Source: Bosea sp. 685
GTDB taxonomy: Bacteria; Pseudomonadota; Alphaproteobacteria; Rhizobiales; Beijerinckiaceae
Assembly: GCF_031884435.1 (NCBI RefSeq)
Contig: NZ_CP134779.1
Location: 2,046,001-2,110,000 of the forward strand
Direction of reading: 5' to 3'
Length of the DNA stretch: 64,000 bases
This document shows positions 45,173 through 52,944 of the stretch, in pieces. The notes below the pieces were generated by a model, which ran no database searches, was not told the origin of the DNA, and worked only from the letters and a program-made list of their open reading frames with translations. The position numbers were made by a program, and so were the translations under genes. Within the stretch, counting starts at the first letter, position 1. Each line of letters starts with the position of its first letter.

Positions 45173-45691
45173 CTATTTCGGTGCCAGCGCCCTGGGCCGC
45201 ACGCCGGCGACCGGCCCGGGTGGCAAGGCTTCCTTCAGATCCTGATTCAACGTCTTCACATCCAGATTCGGCTTGCTCAGGAAACGATTCATTCCCGCGA
45301 TGTAAGCCTCTGGCAACGCCCAGTGTTTCGCGCTGGCGATGACGTCCTCGAGATAGCCTGGTTTGGGCCGTCCGACCTCTCCGGAGCGCCCGATATAGAC
45401 CAGCGCGCGCTTGGCTCCGCCCGGCACGATCACCGGTTGGTTGATCTTCACATAGAGACCGCTGGCGATGTCCTCAAACTTGTCGAGGGTGCGGATATCG
45501 CTGAGCGCGCAATCCCAGAGCACGCCATGGACCTCTTCGCGCGGGTCGCGGATGACGGAGGCATAGCCGTCGCGCGTCACGATGAAGCGATGGCGCGGCA
45601 GGCGCGCGAGCCCGAGCGGCTTCGAGCGCGGGCAGCGCGTCGCCATCGCGGCGATATCCATATTGGCGCCATAGGCGAAGTAGAGGGGCAT
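45173..45691 (-). CDS. Gamma-glutamylcyclotransferase-like protein
   Basis: The 172-residue protein starts MPLYFAYGANMD, the substrate-binding YGANM motif of the GGCT/AIG2 fold, and has LDKFEDIASGLYVK with the likely catalytic glutamate. Such enzymes form 5-oxoproline from gamma-glutamyl amines. The exact substrate is not known. Confidence 0.82.
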   Translation of the reverse strand: MPLYFAYGANMDIAAMATRCPRSKPLGLARLPRHRFIVTRDGYASVIRDPREEVHGVLWDCALSDIRTLDKFEDIASGLYVKINQPVIVPGGAKRALVYIGRSGEVGRPKPGYLEDVIASAKHWALPEAYIAGMNRFLSKPNLDVKTLNQDLKEALPPGPVAGVRPRALAPK

Positions 45692-45724
45692 GCCGGTTCG
45701 GTGTTTCCAGAGAGCGCGGGGAAC

Positions 45725-45945
45725 CCCTCTCCCGCATCGAAGTCGGGTATACCCGACTTCGATACTCTAAGTGCTGAACCTGGGTATACCCGGGTTCAGT
45801 GAGAGGGGCAGGGGTGAGGGTGTGCCGCCGATCGTCAAAGTGCGACGGAGCCGTTGTGCCTTCTGCTGAGAGGGCAGGCCCTCATCCGGCGCTCCGCGCC
45901 ACCTTCTCCCATCCGGGAGAAGGGAAGAGGCGTCGCGGCTCCTCT
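45725..45945. repeat. Cluster of palindromes including two centred on GGGTATACCC
   Basis: A perfect 28-bp palindrome lies at 45736-45763 and a 26-bp one with one mismatched pair at 45774-45799; both have GGGTATACCC at the centre. They are enclosed by CCCCTCTC / GAGAGGGG arms. A second hairpin unit (CCTTCTCCCATCCGGGAGAAGG) follows at about 45901-45923. No gene is seen in this 257-nt gap. Confidence 0.75.
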
Positions 45946-45948
45946 GTC

Positions 45949-47121
45949 CTATTTCGTCTTCTGGAACAATTCCCGCCCGATCAGCATGCGCCGGATCTCG
46001 CTGGTGCCGGCGCCGATCTCGTAGAGCTTTGCGTCGCGCAGCAAACGCCCGGTCGGGTAGTCGTTGATGTAGCCGTTGCCGCCCAGAAGCTGGATCGCGT
46101 CGAGCGCGATCTGCGTCGCCTTCTCGGCCGAGATCAGGATCGCGCCGGCCGCGTCCTCGCGGGTGGTCTCGCCGCGGTCGCAGGCTTTCGCGACGGCGTA
46201 CACATAGGCCTTGCAGGCGTTCATCATCACATACATGTCGGCGAGCTTGCCCTGGACGAGCTGGAACTCGCCGATCGCCTGGCCGAACTGCTTGCGCTCA
46301 TGGACATAGGGCATGACCACGTCGAGCGCCGCCTGCATGATGCCGAGCGGCCCGGCCGAGAGCACGACGCGCTCATAATCGAGGCCCGACATCAGCACAT
46401 TGACGCCGCGCCCCACTGAGCCGAGCACGTTCTCCTCGGGAACCTCGCACTCCTCGAAGACGAGCTCGCAAGTGTCCGAGCCGCGCATGCCGAGCTTGTC
46501 GAGCTTCTGGGCGGTCGAGAAACCCTTCATGCCCTTCTCGATCAGGAAGGCCGAGATGCCGCGCGAGCCGGCTTCCGGGTCGGTCTTGGCGTAGACGACG
46601 AGCGTCTCGGCGATCGGGCCGTTGGTGATCCACATCTTGTTGCCGGTGAGCACATAGCGGTCGCCCTTCTTCACCGCCTTCGTCTTCATCGAGACGACGT
46701 CGGAGCCTGCTCCCGGCTCGGACATGGCGAGCGCGCCGACATGCTCGCCGGAGATCAGTTTTGGCAGGTATTTCGCCTTCTGCGCCGCGTTGCCGTTGCG
46801 GGCGATCTGGTTGATGCAGAGATTTGAATGGGCGCCATAGCTGAGGCCGACAGAGGCAGAGGCACGCGAAACCTCCTCGATCGCCACGACATGCTCGAGA
46901 TAGCCGAGCCCCGCGCCGCCATCCTCTTCCTTCACCGTGATGCCGTGCAGGCCGAGCGCGCCCATTTGTGGCCAGACATCGCGCGGGAAGGTGTTGGTCT
47001 TGTCTATCTCTTCGGCGTGCGGCGCGATCTTCTCCTGAGCGAAGGCATGGACCGTGTCGCGGATCGCGTCGGCGGTTTCGCCGAGGTCGAAATTGAAGGG
47101 GCGCGGTGCGTTGGCGAGCAT
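45949..47121 (-). CDS. ivd: Isovaleryl-CoA dehydrogenase
   Basis: The 390-residue FAD enzyme belongs to the acyl-CoA dehydrogenase family. It has [27 protein letters not shown] and the C-terminal [33 protein letters not shown]. The glutamate in [11 protein letters not shown] (about residue 247) occupies the position of the IVD catalytic base. It starts at 47121 with GGGAG upstream; the longer open frame runs into a repeat. It would act in leucine breakdown; the methylcrotonyl-CoA carboxylase genes are not present here. Confidence 0.88.
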   Translation of the reverse strand: MLANAPRPFNFDLGETADAIRDTVHAFAQEKIAPHAEEIDKTNTFPRDVWPQMGALGLHGITVKEEDGGAGLGYLEHVVAIEEVSRASASVGLSYGAHSNLCINQIARNGNAAQKAKYLPKLISGEHVGALAMSEPGAGSDVVSMKTKAVKKGDRYVLTGNKMWITNGPIAETLVVYAKTDPEAGSRGISAFLIEKGMKGFSTAQKLDKLGMRGSDTCELVFEECEVPEENVLGSVGRGVNVLMSGLDYERVVLSAGPLGIMQAALDVVMPYVHERKQFGQAIGEFQLVQGKLADMYVMMNACKAYVYAVAKACDRGETTREDAAGAILISAEKATQIALDAIQLLGGNGYINDYPTGRLLRDAKLYEIGAGTSEIRRMLIGRELFQKTK

Positions 47122-47255
47122 GGTCTGATCTCCCGGATTGGCTGGCGCGCTGTGATCGCTCTTGCTCTGCGTTATAGCCCGGAAACGGAGCCTGTCAGCG
47201 CGCAGAACCGTGCGGAACCGCCCAGGAGCGGAGTGCTTTGATGCCGCATCGGCTT

Positions 47256-47358
47256 GTCTCGAAAACCGGTTCTCGGTTTTCGGGGCCGATACTCTAGCCC
47301 CTTGTTTTAACGCGTTTTCTTCACGCGAACCGGTGTCCACTTCGCTCGAAAACGCTCC
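47256..47358. repeat. Palindromic repeat, family B
   Basis: CGAAAACCGGTTCTCGGTTTTCG is followed by CTCTAGCCCCTTGTTTTAAC and AACCGGTGTCCACTTCGCTC. It lies between ivd and the enoyl-CoA hydratase gene. Confidence 0.75.
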
Positions 47359-47360
47359 AG

Positions 47361-48173
47361 CTAGCTCTCCCACACCGGGGCGCGCTTCTCCATGAAGGCG
47401 CCGATGCCTTCCTCGGCATCGCGCGCCAGCATGTTCTCGACCATCACCGCCGAGGCGTGGTCATAGGCGGCGCTCAAGCCCATCTCGCGCTGCTCGTAGA
47501 AGGCGCGCTTGCCGATCTTGACGGTCGCCGGGGATTTCGAGGCGATCACGCCGGCAAGGCGCTGCGTCTCCGCCAGGGCCTCGCCCGCCGGGACGACACG
47601 GTTCACCAGCCCCATCCGCGCGGCCTCAGGCGCCGGCACCATCTCGCCGAGCAGCAGCATCTCCAGCGCGTGCTTGGCCGCGAGATTGCGCGAGAGCGCC
47701 ACCATAGGCGTCGAGCAGAACAGGCCGATATGGACGCCCGGCGTGCAGAATTTTGCCTGCGCGCCCGCGACCGCGAGATCGCAGCTTGCCACGAGCTGGC
47801 AGCCGGCGGCGGTCGCGGTGCCTTCGACGGCCGCGATCACGGGCTGGGGCAGGCTGGTGATCTGCTGCATCATCGCCGAGCAGCGCCCGAGAATATCCGC
47901 GAAATAGGCGCGGCCGCGATCCGGGTCGGCGCGATGCGCGCTCATCTCCTTCAGATCATGTCCGGCGCAGAACACCGGTCCCGCAGCGTTGAGCACGACG
48001 GCGCGCACGCTGCGGTCGCCTGCGATCGCGGCGAAGGCCTCGCTCAGCGCCGCCAGCATCGCTTCGCTCAGCGGGTTGCGCGATTGCGGGCGGTTCAGCG
48101 TCAGCGTCGCGACGCCGTCCGCATCGCTGCGCAACAGCGCTGGCGCGGCTTCGGGTCCGGTATGGGCATTCAT
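47361..48173 (-). CDS. Enoyl-CoA hydratase/isomerase family protein
   Basis: The 270-residue crotonase-fold protein has [15 protein letters not shown], the CoA oxyanion segment [11 protein letters not shown], and the second oxyanion region [20 protein letters not shown]. The first catalytic glutamate of true hydratases at the GCQL site is not obvious, so another crotonase reaction is possible. The ATG at 48173 follows AAAGG. It may be coexpressed with ivd, with a repeat between. Confidence 0.85.
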   Translation of the reverse strand: MNAHTGPEAAPALLRSDADGVATLTLNRPQSRNPLSEAMLAALSEAFAAIAGDRSVRAVVLNAAGPVFCAGHDLKEMSAHRADPDRGRAYFADILGRCSAMMQQITSLPQPVIAAVEGTATAAGCQLVASCDLAVAGAQAKFCTPGVHIGLFCSTPMVALSRNLAAKHALEMLLLGEMVPAPEAARMGLVNRVVPAGEALAETQRLAGVIASKSPATVKIGKRAFYEQREMGLSAAYDHASAVMVENMLARDAEEGIGAFMEKRAPVWES

Positions 48174-48235
48174 GGCATGGCCTTTCGCGATCCCACCTAT
48201 TGTCGGAGCGGGATCGCCATGCTGCAAGGGGAGGG

Positions 48236-48694
48236 ATGTCCGATCCGCTTCCGGTTTCCCGCACCATGACGACACGCATGACCGTCTCCGAACTGGAGGC
48301 TTTTCTCGACCAGGTGTTCCCGCAGCTGCATTATGGCGGGCGCACCTATTTCATCGAGGATGTCGGACCGATGAGCGCGCGCATGCGCTGCGACTATCAT
48401 GAGCGCCATTTGCGCCCCGGCGGCACGATCTCGGGGCCGACCATGATGGCATTGGCGGATCTGGCGCTCTATGCCGCGATCCTGGCCCAGATCGGCCCGG
48501 TCGCGCTCGCGGTGACGACGAGCCTCAACTACAATTTCCTGCGCAAGCCCGGGCAGGCGGCGCTGATCGCGGAGGCCAGGCTGCTCAAGCTCGGCAGGCG
48601 GCTGGCAGTCGGCGAAGTCTCCCTGTTCTCGCAAGGCGAGAGCGAGATGGTCTGCCATGCAACGGGGACTTATTCCATTCCGGCCGAGCGGTAA
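48236..48694 (+). CDS. PaaI-type hotdog thioesterase
   Basis: The product is about 152 residues from ATG 48236, just after AAGGGGAGGG. It has the hotdog signature LRPGGTISGPTMMALADLALYAAI. Hydrolysis of an aromatic or acyl-CoA is expected but the substrate is unknown. ATG 48266 is an alternative start. It diverges from the enoyl-CoA hydratase gene with about 60 nt between. Confidence 0.82.
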   Translation: MSDPLPVSRTMTTRMTVSELEAFLDQVFPQLHYGGRTYFIEDVGPMSARMRCDYHERHLRPGGTISGPTMMALADLALYAAILAQIGPVALAVTTSLNYNFLRKPGQAALIAEARLLKLGRRLAVGEVSLFSQGESEMVCHATGTYSIPAER

Positions 48695-48714
48695 CGGGTC
48701 GATCGGAACCACCA

Positions 48715-48757
48715 TGTCATCCCGGGGCTTCGCGCTAGCGAAGAACCCGGAATGACA
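48715..48757. repeat. Palindromic repeat, family C
   Basis: TGTCATCCCGGG and CCCGGAATGACA arms enclose a TTCGC-gcta-GCGAA hairpin. Its right end abuts the decayed modA fragment. Confidence 0.75.
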
Positions 48758-48764
48758 GATAGGC

Positions 48765-48871
48765 ACTTCGCTTCCAGCAGCGTCTTCTTCAGCGCTTCGA
48801 CCGTCGAGATATCGGGCTTGGCGCGCCGGCCTTGACCGAGAGCCCGATCGCCGTTCGCACGAGGGCCACGA
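48765..48871 (-). pseudogene. Fragment of a second ModA-like gene
   Basis: This segment matches 50331-50440, an internal part of the intact ModA-like gene, in the same orientation. About 80 bases align with roughly five substitutions and a one-base deletion (cttgg against cttggg) that breaks the frame. No start, stop or further homology is visible, so it is a remnant. It is cut off on one side by a family C repeat. Confidence 0.75.
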
Positions 48872-48907
48872 TGCTGCTCGCGAAGGCAGCGCGGAGGTTG
48901 GACATCA

Positions 48908-49327
48908 TCATGCCGCGCGCTCCCGCCCAGTGTCGCCTCTGGCCGCAAAGACCTCCTTCGCGGCGAAGAGCCCGTTCACCGCGGCGGGAAAGCCGGCATA
49001 GACGGCCATCTGCATCAGGACCTCGACGATCTCCTCTCGGCTGACCCCGACATTCAGGCACGCCTCGATATGGACCTTCAATTGCGGTGCGGCATTCCCG
49101 AGTGCGGCCAGTGCCGCAATGGTTGCAATCTCGCGGCTTCGGAGATCGAGGCCCGGGCGGGAATAGATGTCGCCGAAGGGGAACTCGATCACGTAGCGCG
49201 CGAAATCCGGAGCGATATCGGCGAGCTGATTGACAACGTTCTCGCCGGCATGCCCGTCAATCTCGGAGAGGGCGCGCAAGCCCCTCTCGAACCGCTCGTT
49301 TGCGCCGTTCTGTTGCAGCATCATCAT
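48908..49327 (-). CDS. Carboxymuconolactone decarboxylase family protein (AhpD-like)
   Basis: The 139-residue helical protein has PGLDLRSREIATIAALAALG and HIEACLNVGVSREEIVEVLMQMAVYAGFPAA, the CMD signature. The typical AhpD CxxC is absent (only one cysteine), so a decarboxylase-like or other role is possible. Its start (one of three tandem ATGs, 49319-49327, after GGAGAAGA) lies inside the 3' end of merR, so the two are translationally coupled. Confidence 0.82.
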   Translation of the reverse strand: MMMLQQNGANERFERGLRALSEIDGHAGENVVNQLADIAPDFARYVIEFPFGDIYSRPGLDLRSREIATIAALAALGNAAPQLKVHIEACLNVGVSREEIVEVLMQMAVYAGFPAAVNGLFAAKEVFAARGDTGRERAA

Positions 49328-49688
49328 TCTTCTCCACCATGTCGGAGCCGGCATAGCCGGCGATTTTGGTGTCGAGGACGGCAAGGCAGGCCTGAAGCTC
49401 GGCGATATGGGTCCGGACCTTGGTCCGGTGCTTCTCCAGCAGGATGCGGCGATCCTCCTGCGTCTCCGGGCCGCGCTCGCGCAAACGCGCATAACGCAGC
49501 TTGTCGCGGATCGGCATGCCGGTCGTCTTGAGACGGCCGAGAAACTCGATCCAGACCAGGATGGAGGCATCATATTCGCGCTGCTGCGAGGAGGCGCGCG
49601 ATGCGTAGGGCAGCAACCCGATCCGCTCGTAATAGCGGATCGTGTGCGTCGATAATCCCGTGCGCCTCGCGAGGTCCCCGATCTTCAT
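49257..49688 (-). CDS. MerR-family transcriptional regulator
   Basis: The 143-residue protein has the MerR winged helix (MKIGDLARRTGLSTHTIRYYERIGLLP) and a coiled-coil dimerisation helix near residues 80-115. No metal-type cysteine pair is seen at the C-terminus, so it probably senses an organic or redox signal. It overlaps the CMD gene by about 70 nt and has its own classical MerR-type promoter upstream. Confidence 0.9.
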   Translation of the reverse strand: MKIGDLARRTGLSTHTIRYYERIGLLPYASRASSQQREYDASILVWIEFLGRLKTTGMPIRDKLRYARLRERGPETQEDRRILLEKHRTKVRTHIAELQACLAVLDTKIAGYAGSDMVEKNDDAATERRKRAVREGLARPLRD

Positions 49689-49717
49689 GGTTTGCCTTGT
49701 TCGTCGTGACGCTGATC

Positions 49718-49748
49718 TGGATACAAGTTCGAGCGCACTCTAAGTCAA
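49718..49748 (-). promoter_or_regulatory. MerR-type promoter with 19-bp spacer and operator dyad
   Basis: On the minus strand TTGACT (49743-49748) and TATCCA (49718-49723) are separated by 19 bp. The spacer holds the dyad GAG-TGCG-CTC within TAGAGTGCGCTCGAACT. An over-long spacer with a central dyad is the hallmark of MerR-activated promoters. It ends about 30 nt before the merR ATG, which suggests autoregulation of merR-CMD. Confidence 0.7.
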
Positions 49749-49850
49749 GGGCCCATTGCGCAAGCGGATTCGGCGCTCGGTGCGGCTTTCGCAACCGGCT
49801 GGGCGCTGATCTTGGGCCTATTCCATTCCGGCGCGAGCGCTGAACTCGCC

Positions 49851-49938
49851 GTCATGGTCGGGCTTGTCCCGACCATCCACGTCTTCTCTCGGGCGGGCGT
49901 TCAAGACGTAGATGCTCGCCACAAGGGCGAGCATGACG
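49851..49938. repeat. Palindromic repeat (TCATGGTCGGG / TCATGCTCG type)
   Basis: GTCATGGTCGGG pairs internally with CCCGACCATCC, and GATGCTCGCC with GGCGAGCATGAC. It lies between the merR promoter region and the end of the modA-like gene. Confidence 0.65.
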
Positions 49939-49959
49939 GAGAGGGATCGCCATGGCCGC

Positions 49960-50748
49960 TCACTTCTGCGGCAGCGGCTCCAGCCCGGTCTTCTTGATCA
50001 CCGGCGCGGCCTCCGGCGAGCCCAGGCAGGCGATCAGCTGCTTTGCCGCTTCCGGCTCCTTCGACCCGGCCGCCAGCCCCGCCGAGAAGATCGTCACGCG
50101 CTGGACCTCCTCGGGCAGCGTGCCGACGAAATCCAGCCCGTCGATCGTGACCAGCTCGCTGACCTGCTGGAAGCCGAGCTCGGCCTCGCCGCGCACCACC
50201 ACCGTGCCGACGCGTTCGCTGAAGATCTTCTTCGACTTGGCCATGACCTGGCCGCTGGGATCGAGCTTGGGGAACAGCTCCTCGGAGAGATAGGTTCCGC
50301 TGGCGCTGGCGGAATAGGCGATCGACTTCGCCTCCAGCAGCGTCTTCTTCAACGCCTCGACCGTCGAGATGTCGGGCTTGGGCGCGCCGGCCTTGACCGA
50401 GAGGCCGATCACTGAGCGCACCAGATCGACCCGGCTGCCGGGCATGCCCTTGCCGTCCTTGACCAGCTTGTCGAAGGCGTCGCTGGCCAGGATGACGATA
50501 TCGGCGGGTTCGCCGCGCGCCAGCCGGTTGGGAATGGCGTCGGGCGCGGCCCCCATCGAGGCGCCGTAAGCGCTGACGACCTTCTTGCCGATTTTCACCT
50601 CACAGCCGGCGACGAGTTCCTTATATGCCGCGGTGAAGCCGCCGGAGCTGATGACATGGACTTCTGCCAAGGCCGGCGAGGCGAGAACGAAGGGCGATGC
50701 GGTGAGTCCGAGGGCAAGCAGGGCGCAGGCAAGCGGTTTCTTGTTCAT
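49960..50748 (-). CDS. ModA-like periplasmic substrate-binding protein
   Basis: The 262-residue protein has a signal peptide (MNKKPLACALLALGLTASPF, cleavage after ALAE-like site near residue 29) and the SBP_bac_11/ModA pattern: SSGGFTAAYKELVAGCE, the ARGEPADIVILASDAF strand and PDISTVEALKKTLLEAKSIAYSASASGTYL. AGGAGGAACATCC precedes the ATG at 50748. No modB/modC neighbours, so molybdate binding is not assured; it belongs to the broader extracellular solute-binding group. A broken second copy lies 1.6 kb away. Confidence 0.83.
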   Translation of the reverse strand: MNKKPLACALLALGLTASPFVLASPALAEVHVISSGGFTAAYKELVAGCEVKIGKKVVSAYGASMGAAPDAIPNRLARGEPADIVILASDAFDKLVKDGKGMPGSRVDLVRSVIGLSVKAGAPKPDISTVEALKKTLLEAKSIAYSASASGTYLSEELFPKLDPSGQVMAKSKKIFSERVGTVVVRGEAELGFQQVSELVTIDGLDFVGTLPEEVQRVTIFSAGLAAGSKEPEAAKQLIACLGSPEAAPVIKKTGLEPLPQK

Positions 50749-50892
50749 GGATGTTCCTCCTGCCGCATGATTGCGAAAGCTCGGCGCGATGCAACAGGGA
50801 TGAATTGCAGCCTTATGCGGTATCTGAATACCTTTTACTGCATGTCGTTTGAAAACATGGGTTTTCTTGGCTGTTCGCGTCGACGGATTGCC

Positions 50893-50960
50893 TTGACATA
50901 GCCGCGGCAGCCCCTTAACCACCGCCTCACATCGCCGCCGGATTCCCGGCGGCTTGTCCT
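50893..50960 (+). promoter_or_regulatory. rplM-rpsI promoter and leader hairpin
   Basis: TTGACA (50893-50898) and TTAACC (50915-50920), 16 bp apart, form a promoter candidate. Right after the expected start of transcription, GCCGCCGG (50934-50941) pairs with CCGGCGGC (50946-50953), followed by TTGTCCTTTTTT. This could be a terminator or attenuator in the L13 leader. It lies about 30 nt before the rplM ATG. Confidence 0.5.
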
Positions 50961-50989
50961 TTTTTCAAGCTAACCGAAGGGGTGCTGCG

Positions 50990-51450
50990 ATGAAGACCAT
51001 GTCGCTGAAGCCCGCCGACGTCGAAAAAAGTGGGTTGTGATCGATGCCTCCGGGCTGGTCGTCGGCCGTCTCGCCACCATCGTGGCGATGCGCCTGCGCG
51101 GCAAGCACAAGGCCAATTACACCCCGCATGTCGACTGCGGCGACAATATCGTGATCGTCAACGCCGATAAGGTGGTTCTGACCGGGCGCAAGCTCGACCA
51201 GAAGGTCTATTACCACCACACCGGCTTTGCCGGCGGCATCAAGGAGCGTTCGGCCAAGTTCATTCTTGAGGGCCGCTTCCCTGAGCGTATCGTCGAGAAG
51301 GCCGTCGAGCGCATGCTCCCGCGCGGCCCGCTCTTCCGCCAGATCCTCGGCAACCTGCGCGTCTACAAGGGCGCTGAGCATCCTCACGCCGCCCAGTCGC
51401 CGGAGACGCTCGACGTCGCTGCGCTCAACCGCAAGAATGCGAGGGTCTGA
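50990..51450 (+). CDS. rplM: 50S ribosomal protein L13 (apparent single-base deletion in an A-run)
   Basis: ATG 50990 begins [13 protein letters not shown]. At 51024-51029 the printed sequence has six A; seven are needed to read [18 protein letters not shown]. As printed, the frame ends four codons later at TGA. The downstream frame ([22 protein letters not shown] and on) is intact to 51450 with the normal L13 C-terminus. Corrected length is 153 residues. An unsequenced A in a homopolymer is the likeliest cause. Confidence 0.92.
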
Positions 51451-51452
51451 TC

Positions 51453-51932
51453 ATGGCCGAGGTTCTTCAGTCTCTCGAGCAGCTCGGCCAGGTCGCGAAG
51501 TCGACCCAGCCCGACGCTCCCGTCCACGTCAAGAAGATCGACGCCCAGGGCCGCGCCTATGCCACCGGCAAGCGCAAGAACGCCATTGCCCGTGTCTGGA
51601 TCAAGCCCGGCTCGGGCAAGATCACGGTCAACACGCGTGACCAGGAGGTCTACTTCGCCCGCCCGGTGCTGCGCATGGTCCTGCAGCAGCCGCTGCAGCA
51701 TGTCGATCGCCTGACCCAGTACGACGTCGTCGTCACGGTCAAGGGCGGTGGCCTCTCCGGCCAGGCCGGCGCGGTGCGCCACGGCATCTCCAAGGCCCTG
51801 ACCTTCTATGAGCCCGAGCTTCGCGGCCCGCTCAAGAAGGAAGGCTTCCTGACCCGCGATTCGCGTGTCGTCGAGCGTAAGAAGTTCGGCAAGGCCAAGG
51901 CCCGCCGCAGCTTCCAGTTCTCGAAGCGCTGA
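51453..51932 (+). CDS. rpsI: 30S ribosomal protein S9
   Basis: The 159-residue product has [21 protein letters not shown] and the C-terminal [27 protein letters not shown] that reaches the P site. The N-terminal extension (about 30 residues before the conserved AYATGKRK) is usual in the order. It starts 2 nt after rplM. Confidence 0.98.
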   Translation: MAEVLQSLEQLGQVAKSTQPDAPVHVKKIDAQGRAYATGKRKNAIARVWIKPGSGKITVNTRDQEVYFARPVLRMVLQQPLQHVDRLTQYDVVVTVKGGGLSGQAGAVRHGISKALTFYEPELRGPLKKEGFLTRDSRVVERKKFGKAKARRSFQFSKR

Positions 51933-51958
51933 TCGTTTTACGACGGTCCGGTATGTGG

Positions 51959-51986
51959 AAGGGCGGCTCGCAAGAGCCGCCCTTTT
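51959..51986 (+). terminator. Intrinsic terminator after rpsI
   Basis: AAGGGCGGCTC and GAGCCGCCCTT pair perfectly around a GCAA tetraloop, followed by TTTT (part of the stem). It lies 26 nt past the rpsI stop. Confidence 0.88.
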
Positions 51987-52018
51987 CGTATTGTCTGTCT
52001 GCACTGTTCCTGCGCGCC

Positions 52019-52137
52019 GTCATTCCGGACAAGCCGCGCAGCGGCGCTGATCCGGAATCCATCATAGAGCCAGGCCTGTCAAAGGATTGGCCCTTCGATG
52101 GATTCCGGGTCTCCGCTGCGCTGTGCCCGGAATGACG
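52019..52137. repeat. Palindromic repeat, family C
   Basis: GTCATTCCGGACAAGCCGCG-type left end and CCCGGAATGAC right end enclose GATCCGGAATCCATC / GATGGATTCCGG arms. It fills the rpsI-SDR gap. Confidence 0.75.
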
Positions 52138-52179
52138 ACCGCGCGGGAGTGCTGCAACCGAACTGTGTAGGAGCCTCCC

Positions 52180-52932
52180 ATGACCCGCCCCGTCCTTCTC
52201 GTCACCGGCGGCAGCCGTGGCATTGGCGCTGCGACCGCGATCATGGCGGCCAAGCGCGGCTATGATGTCGCGGTGAACTATCAGAGCAACGCCGATGCCG
52301 CCGCCGAGGTCGTCGCGGCCTGCAAGGCCAACGGGGCCAAGGCCGTGGCGCTCCAGGGCGACATGGCGAGCGCGACCGACATCATCCGCGTCTTTGCTCA
52401 AGCCGGGGCGGCGCTGGGGCCGCTCAGCCATGTCGTCAACAATGCCGGCATCACCGGCAAGGCGAGCTCGCTCGCCGAGGCCGACACCGCCGTGATCCGC
52501 GCCTGCATCGACATCAACGTCACCGGTGCGATCCTGGTCGCGCGCGAGGCGGCCCGCGCGCTGAGTGCCAATGCCGAGGCGAAGGGAAGGGCGATCGTCA
52601 ACATCTCCTCGGCGGCGGTCACGCTTGGCTCGCCCGGCGAATTCGTCTGGTACGCTGCCTCCAAGGGCGCGATCGACTCCCTCACCATCGGGCTCGCCAA
52701 AGAGCTGGCTCCGGCCGGCATCCGGGTCAACGCGGTCGCGCCGGGCATGACGGAGACCGATATCCACGCAATGTCCTCCGGCGAGCCCGGCCGCGTCGCG
52801 CGCATCGCGCCGACGATCCCGCTCAAGCGCGTCGCGACGCCCCACGAGATCGCCGAATCGATCCTGTTCCTGCTCTCGGAGGCCTCGGCTTATACGACAG
52901 GCGTGATCCTGCGCGTGGCGGGCGGGCGCTGA
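52180..52932 (+). CDS. Short-chain dehydrogenase/reductase
   Basis: The 250-residue Rossmann protein has the cofactor loop TGGSRGIGAA (residues 9-18), NNAG at 87-90, Ser143/144 and the catalytic Y158-x3-K162. An NADP preference is suggested by the basic/small residues after the first strand, but is not certain. Glucose 1-dehydrogenase or 3-oxoacyl reductase activities are both possible. It has no operon partner. Confidence 0.87.
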   Translation: MTRPVLLVTGGSRGIGAATAIMAAKRGYDVAVNYQSNADAAAEVVAACKANGAKAVALQGDMASATDIIRVFAQAGAALGPLSHVVNNAGITGKASSLAEADTAVIRACIDINVTGAILVAREAARALSANAEAKGRAIVNISSAAVTLGSPGEFVWYAASKGAIDSLTIGLAKELAPAGIRVNAVAPGMTETDIHAMSSGEPGRVARIAPTIPLKRVATPHEIAESILFLLSEASAYTTGVILRVAGGR

Positions 52933-52944
52933 GGCGAACGGGCC

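Noticed and set aside
45799..46419. Plus-strand frame opposite the ivd gene
   Set aside because: Antisense to a clear acyl-CoA dehydrogenase and starts inside a palindromic repeat.
51024..51030. Classical -1 frameshift heptamer in rplM
   Set aside because: The phase of the A-run does not match X XXY YYZ in the zero frame, and no downstream pseudoknot was seen; a missing A is simpler.
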